This document shows positions 36,234 through 45,331 of a DNA stretch of 57,519 nt, in pieces. The notes beneath the pieces are model-generated. The model was not told where the DNA came from. It ran no database searches and saw only the letters and a list, made by a program, of their open reading frames with translations. Position 1 is the first letter of the stretch. Each line of letters starts with the position of its first letter. Source of the DNA: Rhodospirillaceae bacterium. GTDB taxonomy: Bacteria > Pseudomonadota > Alphaproteobacteria > Rhodospirillales > Rhodospirillaceae. The DNA is taken from positions 1 through 57,519 of the forward strand of contig SHWP01000016.1 in assembly GCA_009693785.1 (NCBI GenBank), read 5' to 3'. The position numbers were made by a program, and so were the translations under genes.

Positions 36234-36578
36234 CTATTTCGCTGCGATGACTTGGATTTCAACCAAGTACTCAGGCGCGGCCAGTTTGGCTTCCACGGTC
36301 GCGCGTCCAGGGGTGGCAAGCGCAGGTACCCAGCCATCCCAAGCTTTGTTCATATCCGGGAATGTCTTCATATCGGCAAGATAAATTGTCGCCGAGAGAA
36401 TGCGGTTCTTCGATGAGCCACACTTCGCCAACAAATCATCAATCTGCTTGAGGATAGCGTTGGTTTGGCCCGTGACATCCGCCACGTCCTTATTCACCTG
36501 CCCCGCCAGATAAACCGTATTACCGTGCACCACGGCTTGGCTCATGCGTGGGCCGCACTCGATGCGTTCGATAGTCAT
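36234..36578 (-). CDS. RidA/YjgF family protein, paralogue
   Basis: 114 residues from the ATG at 36578 (MTIERIECGPRMSQAVVH), which has an AGGAGAG site in front. It shares the RidA layout and arginine (ATPGRATVEAKLAAPEYLVE) with the next gene and looks like a tandem duplicate. It lies just downstream of prfC on the same strand, 13 bases away. Confidence 0.92.
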   Translation of the reverse strand: MTIERIECGPRMSQAVVHGNTVYLAGQVNKDVADVTGQTNAILKQIDDLLAKCGSSKNRILSATIYLADMKTFPDMNKAWDGWVPALATPGRATVEAKLAAPEYLVEIQVIAAK

Positions 36579-36591
36579 ATTGTCTCTCCTT

Positions 36592-38199
36592 CTATTTCTT
36601 TTCCATATCGCCGTGAACGTGTTCACGGGTTTTCATGAACTTGATTTTCGGGTTGTCTTCTTGCGTGCGGCCCATGTGCCAGGCGTTGCGGGCGAGGAAC
36701 ACGGGCGCATTGTCGTGGTCGAGGGCGACGCTGGCTTGATTGGCGTCGATGAATTTTTTCAAGTCATCGGGATTATCGGCCACCAGCCAGCGTGCCGTAA
36801 ACAAGCTTGAGGCTTCGAATTTCACGGGCACTTCGTACTCGGTACGAATGCGGTCGGCCAGCACGTCGAATTGCAGCGAACCCACCACACCGACAATCCA
36901 GTCGGTGCCGATGCGCGGGCGGAATACGCTGGCCGCGCCCTCTTCAGCTAACTGTTCCAGTGCCCGGCCCAGATGCTTGGCACGCAAGGGGTCTTCGGCG
37001 CGAACGGTTTGCAATAGTTCCGGTGCAAAACTGGGAATGCCGACCACGTGCAATGACTCGCCTTGGGTCAGCGTATCGCCGATGCGCAAATTGCCGTGGT
37101 TGGGAATGCCAATGATATCGCCGGGAAATGCTTCCTCGGCCGTCTCACGGTCTTGCGCCAGAAATAACTGTGGATTGTGTACGGTGAGTTGCTTGCCCGA
37201 GCGTACATGCAGCAGCTTAATGCCGCGTTTGAAGTGCCCAGATGACAGCCGCACGAAGGCGATGCGGTCGCGGTGCTTGGGGTCCATGTTGGCTTGAATC
37301 TTAAAGACAAAGCCAACCACATTCTCTTCATTTGGATCGATTTTGCGTTCAGCCGTGGGCTGCGGGCGGGGCGTGGGCGCCATCTCGGCCAAGCCTTCCA
37401 ACAACTCGCGAACACCGAAGTTGTTATAAGCCGAACCGAAATACACCGGCGTCATATGCCCTTCGAGGTAGGCCTGGCGGTCAAAGGGCTTACAAAGCCC
37501 ACGCACCATCTCAACTTCTTCGCGCAACCTCTTCACGGCATCAGCAGGCAGTAGTTCGTCAAGCTTGGGATCATCAAGGCCATTGCACTCGGTTCCTTCA
37601 TCCAAGTGCGCGCCCTTGCTGCGTGCCATGAGGATCAGCCGGTCACGAATGAGGTCGTAACACCCTAGGAACGTGCGCCCCATGCCAATCGGCCAGCTCA
37701 CGGGCACAACGTCCAGCGCCAGGCGTTCTTCGACTTCCTCAAGCAACGCGAAGGGGTCGAGGCCTTCACGGTCCATCTTGTTGACGAAGGTAATGATGGG
37801 GACATCGCGCATGCGGCAAACCTCGAACAGCTTCAAGGTTTGCGTTTCAATGCCTTTGGCGCAGTCGAGCACCATAACGGCAGAGTCCACCGCCGTGAGC
37901 GTGCGGTAGGTATCCTCGCTGAAATCTTGGTGGCCAGGGGTATCGAGCAAATTGAACGTGCGGTTGGCGTAGTCATAGGTCATCACCGATGACGCCACGG
38001 AAATGCCGCGCTCTTGCTCTACCTTCATCCAGTCGGACCGCGCACGCCTGCGGTCGCCACGCGCCTTCACCGCGCCCGCCAACTGAATGGCGCCGCCAAA
38101 CAGCAACAGCTTTTCCGTCAGCGTGGTCTTGCCCGCATCAGGATGCGAGATGATGGCGAAGGTGCGCCGACGCGCGACCTCGGTTGAAACGGCGTTCAT
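36592..38199 (-). CDS. prfC: Peptide chain release factor 3
   Basis: 535 residues. RF3 is a GTPase that recycles RF1/RF2 from the ribosome. The GTP-binding motifs are SHPDAGKTTLTEKLLL near residue 18, DTPGHQDFSEDTYRTL near residue 90 and NKMDREG near residue 143. The C-terminal part matches RF3 (LQFDVLADRIRTEYEVPVKFE). Its start lies five bases after the ferredoxin gene, so they share a transcript. Confidence 0.97.
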   Translation of the reverse strand: MNAVSTEVARRRTFAIISHPDAGKTTLTEKLLLFGGAIQLAGAVKARGDRRRARSDWMKVEQERGISVASSVMTYDYANRTFNLLDTPGHQDFSEDTYRTLTAVDSAVMVLDCAKGIETQTLKLFEVCRMRDVPIITFVNKMDREGLDPFALLEEVEERLALDVVPVSWPIGMGRTFLGCYDLIRDRLILMARSKGAHLDEGTECNGLDDPKLDELLPADAVKRLREEVEMVRGLCKPFDRQAYLEGHMTPVYFGSAYNNFGVRELLEGLAEMAPTPRPQPTAERKIDPNEENVVGFVFKIQANMDPKHRDRIAFVRLSSGHFKRGIKLLHVRSGKQLTVHNPQLFLAQDRETAEEAFPGDIIGIPNHGNLRIGDTLTQGESLHVVGIPSFAPELLQTVRAEDPLRAKHLGRALEQLAEEGAASVFRPRIGTDWIVGVVGSLQFDVLADRIRTEYEVPVKFEASSLFTARWLVADNPDDLKKFIDANQASVALDHDNAPVFLARNAWHMGRTQEDNPKIKFMKTREHVHGDMEKK

Positions 38200-38203
38200 G
38201 GCG

Positions 38204-38524
38204 TTAACCCTCGAACGCGTCGAGTTGCAGGGCGAATTTCAAACCATCGAGGCCGGCAGCGCATTTGATTTGGCAGCACAGGCGCGAGCGGTCGATCTTG
38301 TAATCGGAGTTATCGAGCAAATCAGCTTCCTCGTCTACTGCCTGGCCGGTCCGGCCAATCCAAGCTTCATCCACATGGACATGGCAAGTCGCACACGCCA
38401 TGGCCCCGCCGCATTCAGCCCGGATTGGGACCCCGGCCGCGCGCAGACATTCCATCACGGACCCCTTGGTCATGCACGCTACTCGGCGCGCACTGCCATC
38501 GGGCAATACGACTGTCAGGTTCAT
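38204..38524 (-). CDS. [2Fe-2S] ferredoxin, adrenodoxin-type
   Basis: 106 residues. The cluster ligands are in ECGGAMACATCHVHV (C-x5-C-x2-C near residues 38-47) with the fourth cysteine in SRLCCQIK near residue 84. This spacing is that of adrenodoxin/putidaredoxin-type ferredoxins, which pass electrons to P450s or other oxygenases. The adjacent reductase gene (39 bases upstream) gives a natural partner. The partner oxidase is not in the window. Confidence 0.93.
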   Translation of the reverse strand: MNLTVVLPDGSARRVACMTKGSVMECLRAAGVPIRAECGGAMACATCHVHVDEAWIGRTGQAVDEEADLLDNSDYKIDRSRLCCQIKCAAGLDGLKFALQLDAFEG

Positions 38525-38563
38525 CGACCGTCCTGATCGGTTATGGGCCTACCGCAATGGGCG

Positions 38564-39607
38564 TTACGACGTCACACCCAGCTTGGCCTGGATGCTGGAA
38601 CTCGATGTGGTATGCTCGAATCTCAGCTTTTGATTGGGCTTGGCATAGTGGAAAGACCCATGGGCCATCAAGGCTGATTCGTGGAAGCCCGAGAGAATCA
38701 GCTTCAATTTCCCGGGGTAATCGCACATATCGCCAATGCAGAAGATACCCTTCACGTTGGTCTCGAAGTTTTCGGTGTTTACGGGGATCTTGTTGCTATC
38801 GAGGTTGATGCCCCAATCGGCAATGGGCCCTAGCTTCATGGTGAGGCCATAAAACGGCAAGAAGGCATCGCACGCCACGTTGTATTCGCCCTTTTCAGCA
38901 TTCTTCAGCGTCACGGACTCGACTTGACCGTTGGTGCCATTGAGCCGCACGGTATCGGCGATTTGCAGATTGACCTTACCCGCCTTCACCAGCGCATACA
39001 TCTGATCGACCGTGGCTTGCATCCCGCGAAACTCGTTACGCCGGTGCACCAGCGACATGCCACCGACAACAGGATTGAGGTTCACCGTCCAGTCGAGTGC
39101 TGAGTCGCCACCGCCCGCGATCATGACATTCTTGCCGCGGAAGCTTTCCATCTTGCGCACGGAGTAAAACACCGACTTGCCCTCGAAGGCCTCAATGCCT
39201 TCGATCTTGGGCTTCTTTGGCGTGAAACTGCCACCACCCCCGGCAATGCAAATCACTGCTGCTTCGATAACCGTCCCTGCGTCCGTCGTCAGCCGCCATT
39301 TCCCACTCTCGAGTTTGGTCAATGACGTTGCCATTTCGCCTAAGTGCATGGTCGTCTTGAACGGCGCAATTTGCGCCATGAGGTCGCTCACCAGTTGCGC
39401 ACCCGTAATCGACATACGGCTGGGAATATCGAGGATTGCCTTCTCAGGATACAACTCGGCGCACTGGCCGCCGACTTTATCCATAATGTCGACAACATGA
39501 GCCTGTAGGCCCAAGAGCCCCAACTCAAAAACGGCAAACAGGCCCACCGGGCCTGCGCCTACAATGATCACGTCAGTGGTGTGGATGTTTTCGCCCGCGT
39601 CCGGCAT
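38564..39607 (-). CDS. Thioredoxin reductase-like ferredoxin-NADP+ reductase
   Basis: 347 residues from the ATG at 39607 (MPDAGENIHTTDVIIVGAGP). Two dinucleotide-binding motifs are seen: VIIVGAGPVGLFAVFELG and VMIAGGGDSALDW near residue 163. FCIGDMCDYPGKLKLILSGF near residue 295 is the FAD contact. There is no CxxC redox pair, so it belongs to the ferredoxin reductase type (YumC-like) and not thioredoxin reductase. With the next gene, a 2Fe-2S ferredoxin, it forms a two-part electron chain. Confidence 0.92.
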   Translation of the reverse strand: MPDAGENIHTTDVIIVGAGPVGLFAVFELGLLGLQAHVVDIMDKVGGQCAELYPEKAILDIPSRMSITGAQLVSDLMAQIAPFKTTMHLGEMATSLTKLESGKWRLTTDAGTVIEAAVICIAGGGGSFTPKKPKIEGIEAFEGKSVFYSVRKMESFRGKNVMIAGGGDSALDWTVNLNPVVGGMSLVHRRNEFRGMQATVDQMYALVKAGKVNLQIADTVRLNGTNGQVESVTLKNAEKGEYNVACDAFLPFYGLTMKLGPIADWGINLDSNKIPVNTENFETNVKGIFCIGDMCDYPGKLKLILSGFHESALMAHGSFHYAKPNQKLRFEHTTSSSSIQAKLGVTS

Positions 39608-39658
39608 TGCGCCCCTCCTCAAACAATTTTCAGGCACACGTCGCTAAAGCGAGCCGCC

Positions 39659-41293
39659 TTAAATCTTCCCCTGCCCAACCCGGAAACTACGCCATTGCTC
39701 CGCAGTGTCCAGGTCGGTAAGCACCGCAGTGTCGTCAAATTCCACTTCGTAAACAAGCGATTCGTGAGCACCGATCAGGTGCCGCGCACCCACATCGCCA
39801 GAGACATGGCTCATATCCTGAAAGAACCGCCGGGCCCACAAGGTGGGGTTGCCGCGCTTTCCATTGTGTGTTGGTACGCCGATCAGCCGGTCTGTGGATG
39901 GGTCGAACCCCTCCATCAGCTTTTGTAAGTGATTGGCGCGCAACAGCGGCATATCGCCCAAGCAAACCAGCGCGGCATCGCATTCGGGGGCGACCAGTTC
40001 TAGCCCGGCCTTGAGGGATGTTGATAAGCCCTCGGCATAATTTGGATTGGTAACAAATCGCACGCCGCTTCCAGCCAAGGCCATGCGGACGTCAACCTCC
40101 TGGTAGCCGACCACCACAATGATATCGGGCAGCCCAGCCGCGATGATTGTGTCGATAGTTTTGCGGATGAGGGGTTTGCCATCGACGTCCATCAGCAATT
40201 TATTGGTGCCGCCCATGCGGCGCGATTGCCCTGCCGCCAGCACGACAGCCGTAATACGTGGCGTGGGCGCTTTGATTGTTTCTGCGGCTTTTACCGCTTG
40301 GTCACGCGGCAATGGCCGCACCAGGGTGTCCATCAGCAAGCCGCCCGCGCCCATGCGCATGATGTCCTCGCGCGCCACGGGGATATTCGCAGCTAAACGC
40401 TGTAATACCCAATCAAAGCCGCTGAGTTTGGGCGAGCGCGCGCACCCTGGCAGGACCACGATAGATACCGCCCCTGCATGACCTAAGACCAGCATGTTAC
40501 CGGGATCAACCGGCATCCCGAGATGGTCGATGAGGCCACCCGCCGAGACGAGTGCTGCCGGAACCACATCGCCCCGGTCGACCGTGGCCGAAGCCCCGGC
40601 GATCAGCACAACCTCGGCCCCCGATCCCAGCGCCGCCGTAATCGAGGCGCGCACCGCTGCCAAGGTATGATCGCAACGCAATGTTGCAACCAACGTTCCA
40701 CTCACGGCCTCTATGCGGTCTTTCGTAATGTAGGTGGTGGATTGAATGACCGACTCTTTCAGGCCAGGCAAGATTGTGTTGATGAGTGCGAATTTTTTAG
40801 CCTGAAATGGCACCATTCGCACGGATGGCCTGCTCAAGGCCGCATCGACCTTGGCCATGACTGTAGGCGACACGGCGAAGGGAATAATCTTCACTGTTGC
40901 GATGGTTTGCCCGGCGCGCACGGCTTCTTTGTCAGGCAATGTCGCTACGGTGACCGATTCATCAATGAGGTTAGCCGCGTCGATGGCCGCACGGTCGACC
41001 CACACCAAGCCCGCTAATTCTGCCTGAAGATTACAGCGGCCCGTACGCGCTTCGGATAAACGCACTCCGCTTCCAGCCACGAACGCCGCAACCCGAGCTG
41101 CCGCAGAATTTTCCGGAACATCACCGTGCTCCAGCATCGCGCCGATAATTTCGGCCACGCCTGCTTTTTTTAACGCGGCAATATCATCGGGGCCAATGAC
41201 ATGGCCTTTTTTCAAAATCACGCCATCGCGTTTGAACGTGTGGGCAAGAACCACACCGTCGGCCTGATCGATTGTGAAAGACTCGAATTTCAT
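39659..41293 (-). CDS. Fusion of MoeA-like molybdopterin-binding and MobA-like nucleotidyltransferase domains
   Basis: 544 residues. The N-terminal two-thirds includes a molybdopterin-binding region (VVLIAGASATVDRGDVVPAA and VLPGCARSPKLSGFDWVLQR). The C-terminal 195 residues are a MobA-like NTP transferase starting TAVVLAAGQSRRMGGTNKLL near residue 352 and holding LVCLGDMPLLRANHL. Such fusions make molybdenum cytosine dinucleotide for xanthine-oxidase-family enzymes. It sits with XdhC and Cox-type genes, which fits that role. Confidence 0.88.
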   Translation of the reverse strand: MKFESFTIDQADGVVLAHTFKRDGVILKKGHVIGPDDIAALKKAGVAEIIGAMLEHGDVPENSAAARVAAFVAGSGVRLSEARTGRCNLQAELAGLVWVDRAAIDAANLIDESVTVATLPDKEAVRAGQTIATVKIIPFAVSPTVMAKVDAALSRPSVRMVPFQAKKFALINTILPGLKESVIQSTTYITKDRIEAVSGTLVATLRCDHTLAAVRASITAALGSGAEVVLIAGASATVDRGDVVPAALVSAGGLIDHLGMPVDPGNMLVLGHAGAVSIVVLPGCARSPKLSGFDWVLQRLAANIPVAREDIMRMGAGGLLMDTLVRPLPRDQAVKAAETIKAPTPRITAVVLAAGQSRRMGGTNKLLMDVDGKPLIRKTIDTIIAAGLPDIIVVVGYQEVDVRMALAGSGVRFVTNPNYAEGLSTSLKAGLELVAPECDAALVCLGDMPLLRANHLQKLMEGFDPSTDRLIGVPTHNGKRGNPTLWARRFFQDMSHVSGDVGARHLIGAHESLVYEVEFDDTAVLTDLDTAEQWRSFRVGQGKI

Positions 41294-41307
41294 GATAACA
41301 AACTTGC

Positions 41308-41403
41308 TGTCGTCCTCGGGCGTGACCCAAGGACCCAGGGTAAACTGCGCCCGGCCACATTTTTGGCCCTGGACCCTCGCGTCAAGCGCGAGGGTGACGA
41401 TGA
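41308..41403. repeat. Imperfect palindromic dispersed repeat
   Basis: The arms 41308-41340 and 41367-41403 pair imperfectly over about 33 bases. Translation of one arm gives phrases like FLALDPRVKREGDD, known from spurious genes in many alphaproteobacterial genomes. This is an intergenic palindromic element of that kind. It lies between the fusion gene and the XdhC gene. Whether it also affects the transcript is unknown. Confidence 0.65.
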
Positions 41404-41429
41404 CATTTTATTATTATACATCGGCATCG

Positions 41430-42122
41430 TCATTTCGTATCAGCGCGTAACTCGTCGATAACTTGCGCCACAATCGAGACAGCAATCTCGGCCGGTGACA
41501 CGGCATTGATATCAAGCCCAACCGGCCCGTGAATGCGGGCAAGTTCAGTTTCGTTAAAGCCTTCACCGCGCAAACGTAGCAGGCGTTTCTCGTGAGTTTT
41601 TCTGCTGCCCAAGGCGCCGATGTAAAATGCGGGCGAACGGAGTGCAGCAGCTAAGGCCGGATCATCCAATTTGGGATCGTGCGTCAGTGTGACAACTGCG
41701 GTACGCGCGTCGGCTTTGACCTTCGTCATACCTTCATCAGGCCACTCCTCAATGGCCGTTGCCCCAGCAAGCTCATTTGCGCTGAGAAACGCCCCGCGCG
41801 GATCAATCACAATGGTTTCAAAGCCTGCCAATTGTGCCAAAGGCACGAGCGATTGGGCAATGTGCACAGCGCCAACAATGACCATGCGCGGCGATGGGCT
41901 GTAAACCCGCACAAACAAATTTGTTCCATCAATGACGCTCGATTTATCCGCTGCAATGAGGCGGTTGATATGACCCAGTGATTCAGGACTCAGCACCAGC
42001 GCACCGGCGGTGCCCCCGCCACCGACAATGGCCTGTGCGCCTGTTATCGTCTCGGTGACCAGAGCACAGGAATGTTTGGCGGCAATGCGCGATTGCAACT
42101 CGGTCAGAAGGCTGGATTTCAT
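41430..42122 (-). CDS. XdhC-family maturation factor, Rossmann half
   Basis: 230 residues from the ATG at 42122, which overlaps the stop of the preceding gene as ATGA. The C-terminal XdhC domain is clear: MVIVGAVHIAQSLVPLAQL near residue 93, VTLTHDPKLDDPAL near residue 155 and the final GPVGLDINAVSPAEIAVSI. XdhC proteins bind the molybdenum cofactor and help sulfurate and insert it into xanthine-dehydrogenase-type enzymes. The other half is encoded by the neighbour. Confidence 0.9.
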   Translation of the reverse strand: MKSSLLTELQSRIAAKHSCALVTETITGAQAIVGGGGTAGALVLSPESLGHINRLIAADKSSVIDGTNLFVRVYSPSPRMVIVGAVHIAQSLVPLAQLAGFETIVIDPRGAFLSANELAGATAIEEWPDEGMTKVKADARTAVVTLTHDPKLDDPALAAALRSPAFYIGALGSRKTHEKRLLRLRGEGFNETELARIHGPVGLDINAVSPAEIAVSIVAQVIDELRADTK

Positions 42123-42436
42123 TCCACAGCTTCCACGAACACACGCACCTTGCCACCGCAGGCCAAGCCCACATCCCACGCCATTTCATTGGTGACACCG
42201 AATTCAAGCGTTTTAGGCTGCCCTGTAGCCATCACCTCGCGCGCAGCCTCGATCACCGCACCTTCAATACAGCCGCCCGAGACTGAACCGACAAATTCGC
42301 CCTTCGCATTGATCGCCATATGGCTGCCCGCAGGACGCGGTGAAGAGCCCCAGGTTTGAATCACGGTTGCAAGCGCCGCCTTGTGACCGGCAGCACGCCA
42401 GGTAGCGATATGATCAAGGGCTTGGGTATCAGACAT
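42119..42436 (-). CDS. XdhC/CoxI-family protein, N-terminal half
   Basis: 105 residues. ALATVIQTWGSSPRPAGSHM near residue 21 and GEFVGSVSGGCIEGAVIEAA near residue 46 are the XdhC_CoxI domain signature with the conserved SGGCIE segment. Together with the next gene it makes a split XdhC. The four-base overlap (ATGA) suggests coupled translation. Confidence 0.92.
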   Translation of the reverse strand: MSDTQALDHIATWRAAGHKAALATVIQTWGSSPRPAGSHMAINAKGEFVGSVSGGCIEGAVIEAAREVMATGQPKTLEFGVTNEMAWDVGLACGGKVRVFVEAVE

Positions 42437-42480
42437 GGGATTTCCGTTTGAAATTCAAGCCTAACTTAAGGAACTGAACC

Positions 42481-43677
42481 TTAAGCAGCAACAGCAGCGA
42501 ATTCGCGCCGGGCGGCCGAAACTTCGGAAAGTGCTGCGATCAACGCGGCCAAACTATCGAGGTTATGTACGGGCCGGAATTCGTCCACATGGGGCAACAT
42601 GGCCCGAATCCCTGCCGACTTGGGCTCGAACCCGGCATAGCGCAACAATGGATTAAGCCAAATCAGCCGACGGCATGAACGCTGCAAACGCCGGGTTTCG
42701 GCTGCTAAGCCCTCGCCCGCATCTCGGTCGAGGCCATCGGTGATCAGCAACGTGACGGCCCCCTGCCCCAGCACGCGGCGCGACCATAAATGATTGAACT
42801 GCCCCAACGCTTGGCCAATGCGCGTTCCTCCCGACCAATCTTGCACGCTACGCCCAACACGGGCCAAAGCCACATCGGGGTCGCGGTGAGCCAGTTCGCG
42901 GGTGACATTGGTCAATCGCGTTCCGAACAAAAACACATGCACCCGGTCGCGGTCGTTGGTGATGGCATGCAAAAAATGCAACAGCATTCTGGCATAGGCC
43001 GCCATGGAGCCCGAGATATCGCATAGCACGACCAATGGCGGATGGCGTTGCGTGCGGGCACGGCGCTTGAGATAAACCAAATCGCCGGTGGCTAGCGATG
43101 CCCTTAGCGAGGCACGCACGTCGATGCGCGTTCCATGAGATGAGGATGCGAAGCGGCGGGTGTTGACGCGCGGGATCGGCAGACGCAAAGCCGCCATGAG
43201 TCGTTTGGCCTCGGCCATTTCCTCGGCACTCATGGTCTCGAAATCTTGGCTGCGTAGTTTTTCCGCCGCCGACCAACTGGCCACGGTTTCGGGAACGTCT
43301 TGGTCGCGTGATTGATCTTCGTCTTTCGACTGCTGCCCGATGGCATTGGCAAAAGCCTCGGCGATGCGCCGAGGCATGGTCTTTAAGTCTTGTTTCCCGC
43401 GTTGTTTCTGAGCTTGATCGATGAGCGACAGTTCATTGGGCGCGTCATCTTGCGCACGCCAATACTGCGCGAATGCAAGCCGAAACATTTCACTATGAGC
43501 GTGCCTATCGACGAATACGGAATGTAGCGTCCAGTACACATCGTCTTTATTCGTAATGTTAATCAGCGGCAGCGCCTGCAACGCCGCAATCACCTTACCA
43601 GGGCCAATGGGCAGGCCCGCGCGCCTCAGCACGCGGGCAAAATGCATGACGTTGTTGGGAAGCGATGAGGTGGGCAT
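42481..43677 (-). CDS. coxE: CoxE-like von Willebrand factor A protein
   Basis: 398 residues. The VWA domain has a MIDAS motif LCDISGSMAAYARML near residue 220 (DxSxS), plus the usual threonine/aspartate positions further on (TDGLDRDAGEG). CoxE works with the CoxD AAA+ ATPase to mature carbon-monoxide-dehydrogenase-type molybdenum enzymes. It lies eight bases after coxD on the same strand. No CO dehydrogenase large subunit is nearby, so the client is probably another Mo hydroxylase. Confidence 0.88.
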   Translation of the reverse strand: MPTSSLPNNVMHFARVLRRAGLPIGPGKVIAALQALPLINITNKDDVYWTLHSVFVDRHAHSEMFRLAFAQYWRAQDDAPNELSLIDQAQKQRGKQDLKTMPRRIAEAFANAIGQQSKDEDQSRDQDVPETVASWSAAEKLRSQDFETMSAEEMAEAKRLMAALRLPIPRVNTRRFASSSHGTRIDVRASLRASLATGDLVYLKRRARTQRHPPLVVLCDISGSMAAYARMLLHFLHAITNDRDRVHVFLFGTRLTNVTRELAHRDPDVALARVGRSVQDWSGGTRIGQALGQFNHLWSRRVLGQGAVTLLITDGLDRDAGEGLAAETRRLQRSCRRLIWLNPLLRYAGFEPKSAGIRAMLPHVDEFRPVHNLDSLAALIAALSEVSAARREFAAVAA

Positions 43678-43685
43678 GAGTGCCC

Positions 43686-44594
43686 CTACCCTGCTGCGGC
43701 TTTCTTTGCCGTCGTGATGCCTTTGGCCGCCACCTCGCCGCGCACACGGGCGATATCGTCTTGATATTTCAGCACCACGCCCAAGGTGGCATCCACCGTA
43801 CCGGGGTCGAGCTCGCGAGCATTGAGCGTTTTAAGGGCCTGGGCCCAATCGATGGTCTCGGCAATGCCCGGCGGCTTGAACAACTCTAGGCCCCGCAGCA
43901 TCTGCACGAAACTCACGACCTGCTGGCCCAGCTTGTCGCCTACGTCCGGCGCCTTGGCAGCCAAGATCGCGCGCTCGCGCTCGGCATTGGGGTAGTCGAC
44001 CCAGTGATAAAGACACCGCCGTTTCAGTGCATCGTGAATTTCGCGCGTGCGGTTGCTGGTGATGATCACGATGGGCGGTTCGGCAGCCTTCACGGTGCCC
44101 AATTCGGGGATCGTGACCTGAAAGTCCGACAGCACTTCCAGCAAGAAGGCCTCGAAGGGCTCGTCGGTGCGGTCGAGTTCGTCAATCAGCAACACGGGCG
44201 GGCCCGACTGATGAATTTCGAGCGCTTGTAGAAGCGGCCGCTTAATCAGGTATTGTTCGCTGTAAATGGTTTGCGCTGCATCGGTGGTTTTGCCCGAGGC
44301 TTCGGCCAAACGAATCGCCATGATCTGGCGCGGGTAATTCCATTCGTAAACGGCCGACGATACATCCAGGCCTTCGTAGCATTGCAGCCGGATCAGATCG
44401 CGCCCCAGCGTAACTGAGAGCACCTTGGCAATCTCTGTCTTACCCACCCCCGCTTCACCCTCCAGAAACAGGGGACGTTTCATCGCAAGAGCCAGATACA
44501 GCGAGGTGGCCAACGCGCGGTCAGCCACATAGCCGCCTTGGCGCAGCAACTTAGCAGTTTGGTCGATTGAGGTGGGGACCGGAATGGCGGGCAT
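43686..44594 (-). CDS. coxD: CoxD-like MoxR-type AAA+ ATPase
   Basis: 302 residues. Walker A GEAGVGKTEIAK is near residue 42, Walker B VLLIDELDRTD near residue 133, and sensor 1 IITSNRTREIHDALKRRC near residue 180. It belongs to the MoxR AAA+ family that partners VWA proteins such as CoxE. It is the first gene of the coxD-coxE-XdhC series on this strand. Confidence 0.9.
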   Translation of the reverse strand: MPAIPVPTSIDQTAKLLRQGGYVADRALATSLYLALAMKRPLFLEGEAGVGKTEIAKVLSVTLGRDLIRLQCYEGLDVSSAVYEWNYPRQIMAIRLAEASGKTTDAAQTIYSEQYLIKRPLLQALEIHQSGPPVLLIDELDRTDEPFEAFLLEVLSDFQVTIPELGTVKAAEPPIVIITSNRTREIHDALKRRCLYHWVDYPNAERERAILAAKAPDVGDKLGQQVVSFVQMLRGLELFKPPGIAETIDWAQALKTLNARELDPGTVDATLGVVLKYQDDIARVRGEVAAKGITTAKKAAAG

Positions 44595-44667
44595 ACACAG
44601 TTTTCACATTGCCGTCTGAGGCGTTCATGTTATCTGAATTCCAGGCCCAAACTAGGGAGCATCTGCC

Positions 44668-45321
44668 ATGTCGCCCGACCCCAAACTCACGTTGTTCCAT
44701 TCCCCCAACACGCGCTCGACGGGCGCTTTAATCCTCCTTGAAGAGTTGGGCGCACCCTATGAGCTTCACGCGGTCAACATGAAGGCTGGCGATCAGCGCA
44801 AGCCTGCCTACATGGCCATCAACCCCATGGGCAAAGTCCCTGCCGTGAAACACGGCGATGCGCTCATCACCGAACAGGGCGCAATCTTTATATATCTCGC
44901 CGACCTGTTTCCAAAAGCAGGCCTCACGCCGGTAATCGGCGATCCGCTACGTGGCCCCTTCATTCGCTGGCTGGTTTACTACGGCTCGTGCTTCGAGCCC
45001 GCCGTGGTCGATAAGTCCATGAAGCGCGAGCAAGCTCCGCTGGGGATGTCGCCCTATGGCGACTTCGACACCATGCTCAAGACGGTCAGCGATCAGTTGC
45101 GCAAAGGGCCCTACATCTGCGGCGAGCGTTTCACGGCGGCAGACGTGCTCTGGGGCACGGCGATGAAATGGATGATCGACTATAAATTGGTTCCAGAGTC
45201 GCCCGAATTTGTGGCCTACAGAGACTGCATCCTTTCGCGTGCTGCCTATAAGAAGGTTAGTGAGATGGACGCAAAAATGGCCACCGAGCACGCGGCCGCG
45301 GCGGCCAAATCAGCTTCGTAA
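44668..45321 (+). CDS. Glutathione S-transferase
   Basis: 217 residues with a thioredoxin-like N-terminal domain (LTLFHSPNTRSTGALILLEE, residues 7-26) and NPMGKVPAVKHGDALITEQGA near residue 52 with the cis-Pro. The C-terminal helical domain has GERFTAADVLWGTAMKW near residue 152. It conjugates or reduces with glutathione; the class is unclear. It lies on the opposite strand to the Mo-enzyme genes. Its length is normal, unlike the remnant at 2230-2405. Confidence 0.9.
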   Translation: MSPDPKLTLFHSPNTRSTGALILLEELGAPYELHAVNMKAGDQRKPAYMAINPMGKVPAVKHGDALITEQGAIFIYLADLFPKAGLTPVIGDPLRGPFIRWLVYYGSCFEPAVVDKSMKREQAPLGMSPYGDFDTMLKTVSDQLRKGPYICGERFTAADVLWGTAMKWMIDYKLVPESPEFVAYRDCILSRAAYKKVSEMDAKMATEHAAAAAKSAS

Positions 45322-45331
45322 AGTCGATTTT

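Noticed and set aside
41201..41461. Frame with LDPRVKREGDD
   Set aside because: It is translation across the palindromic repeat and gene ends, not a protein.
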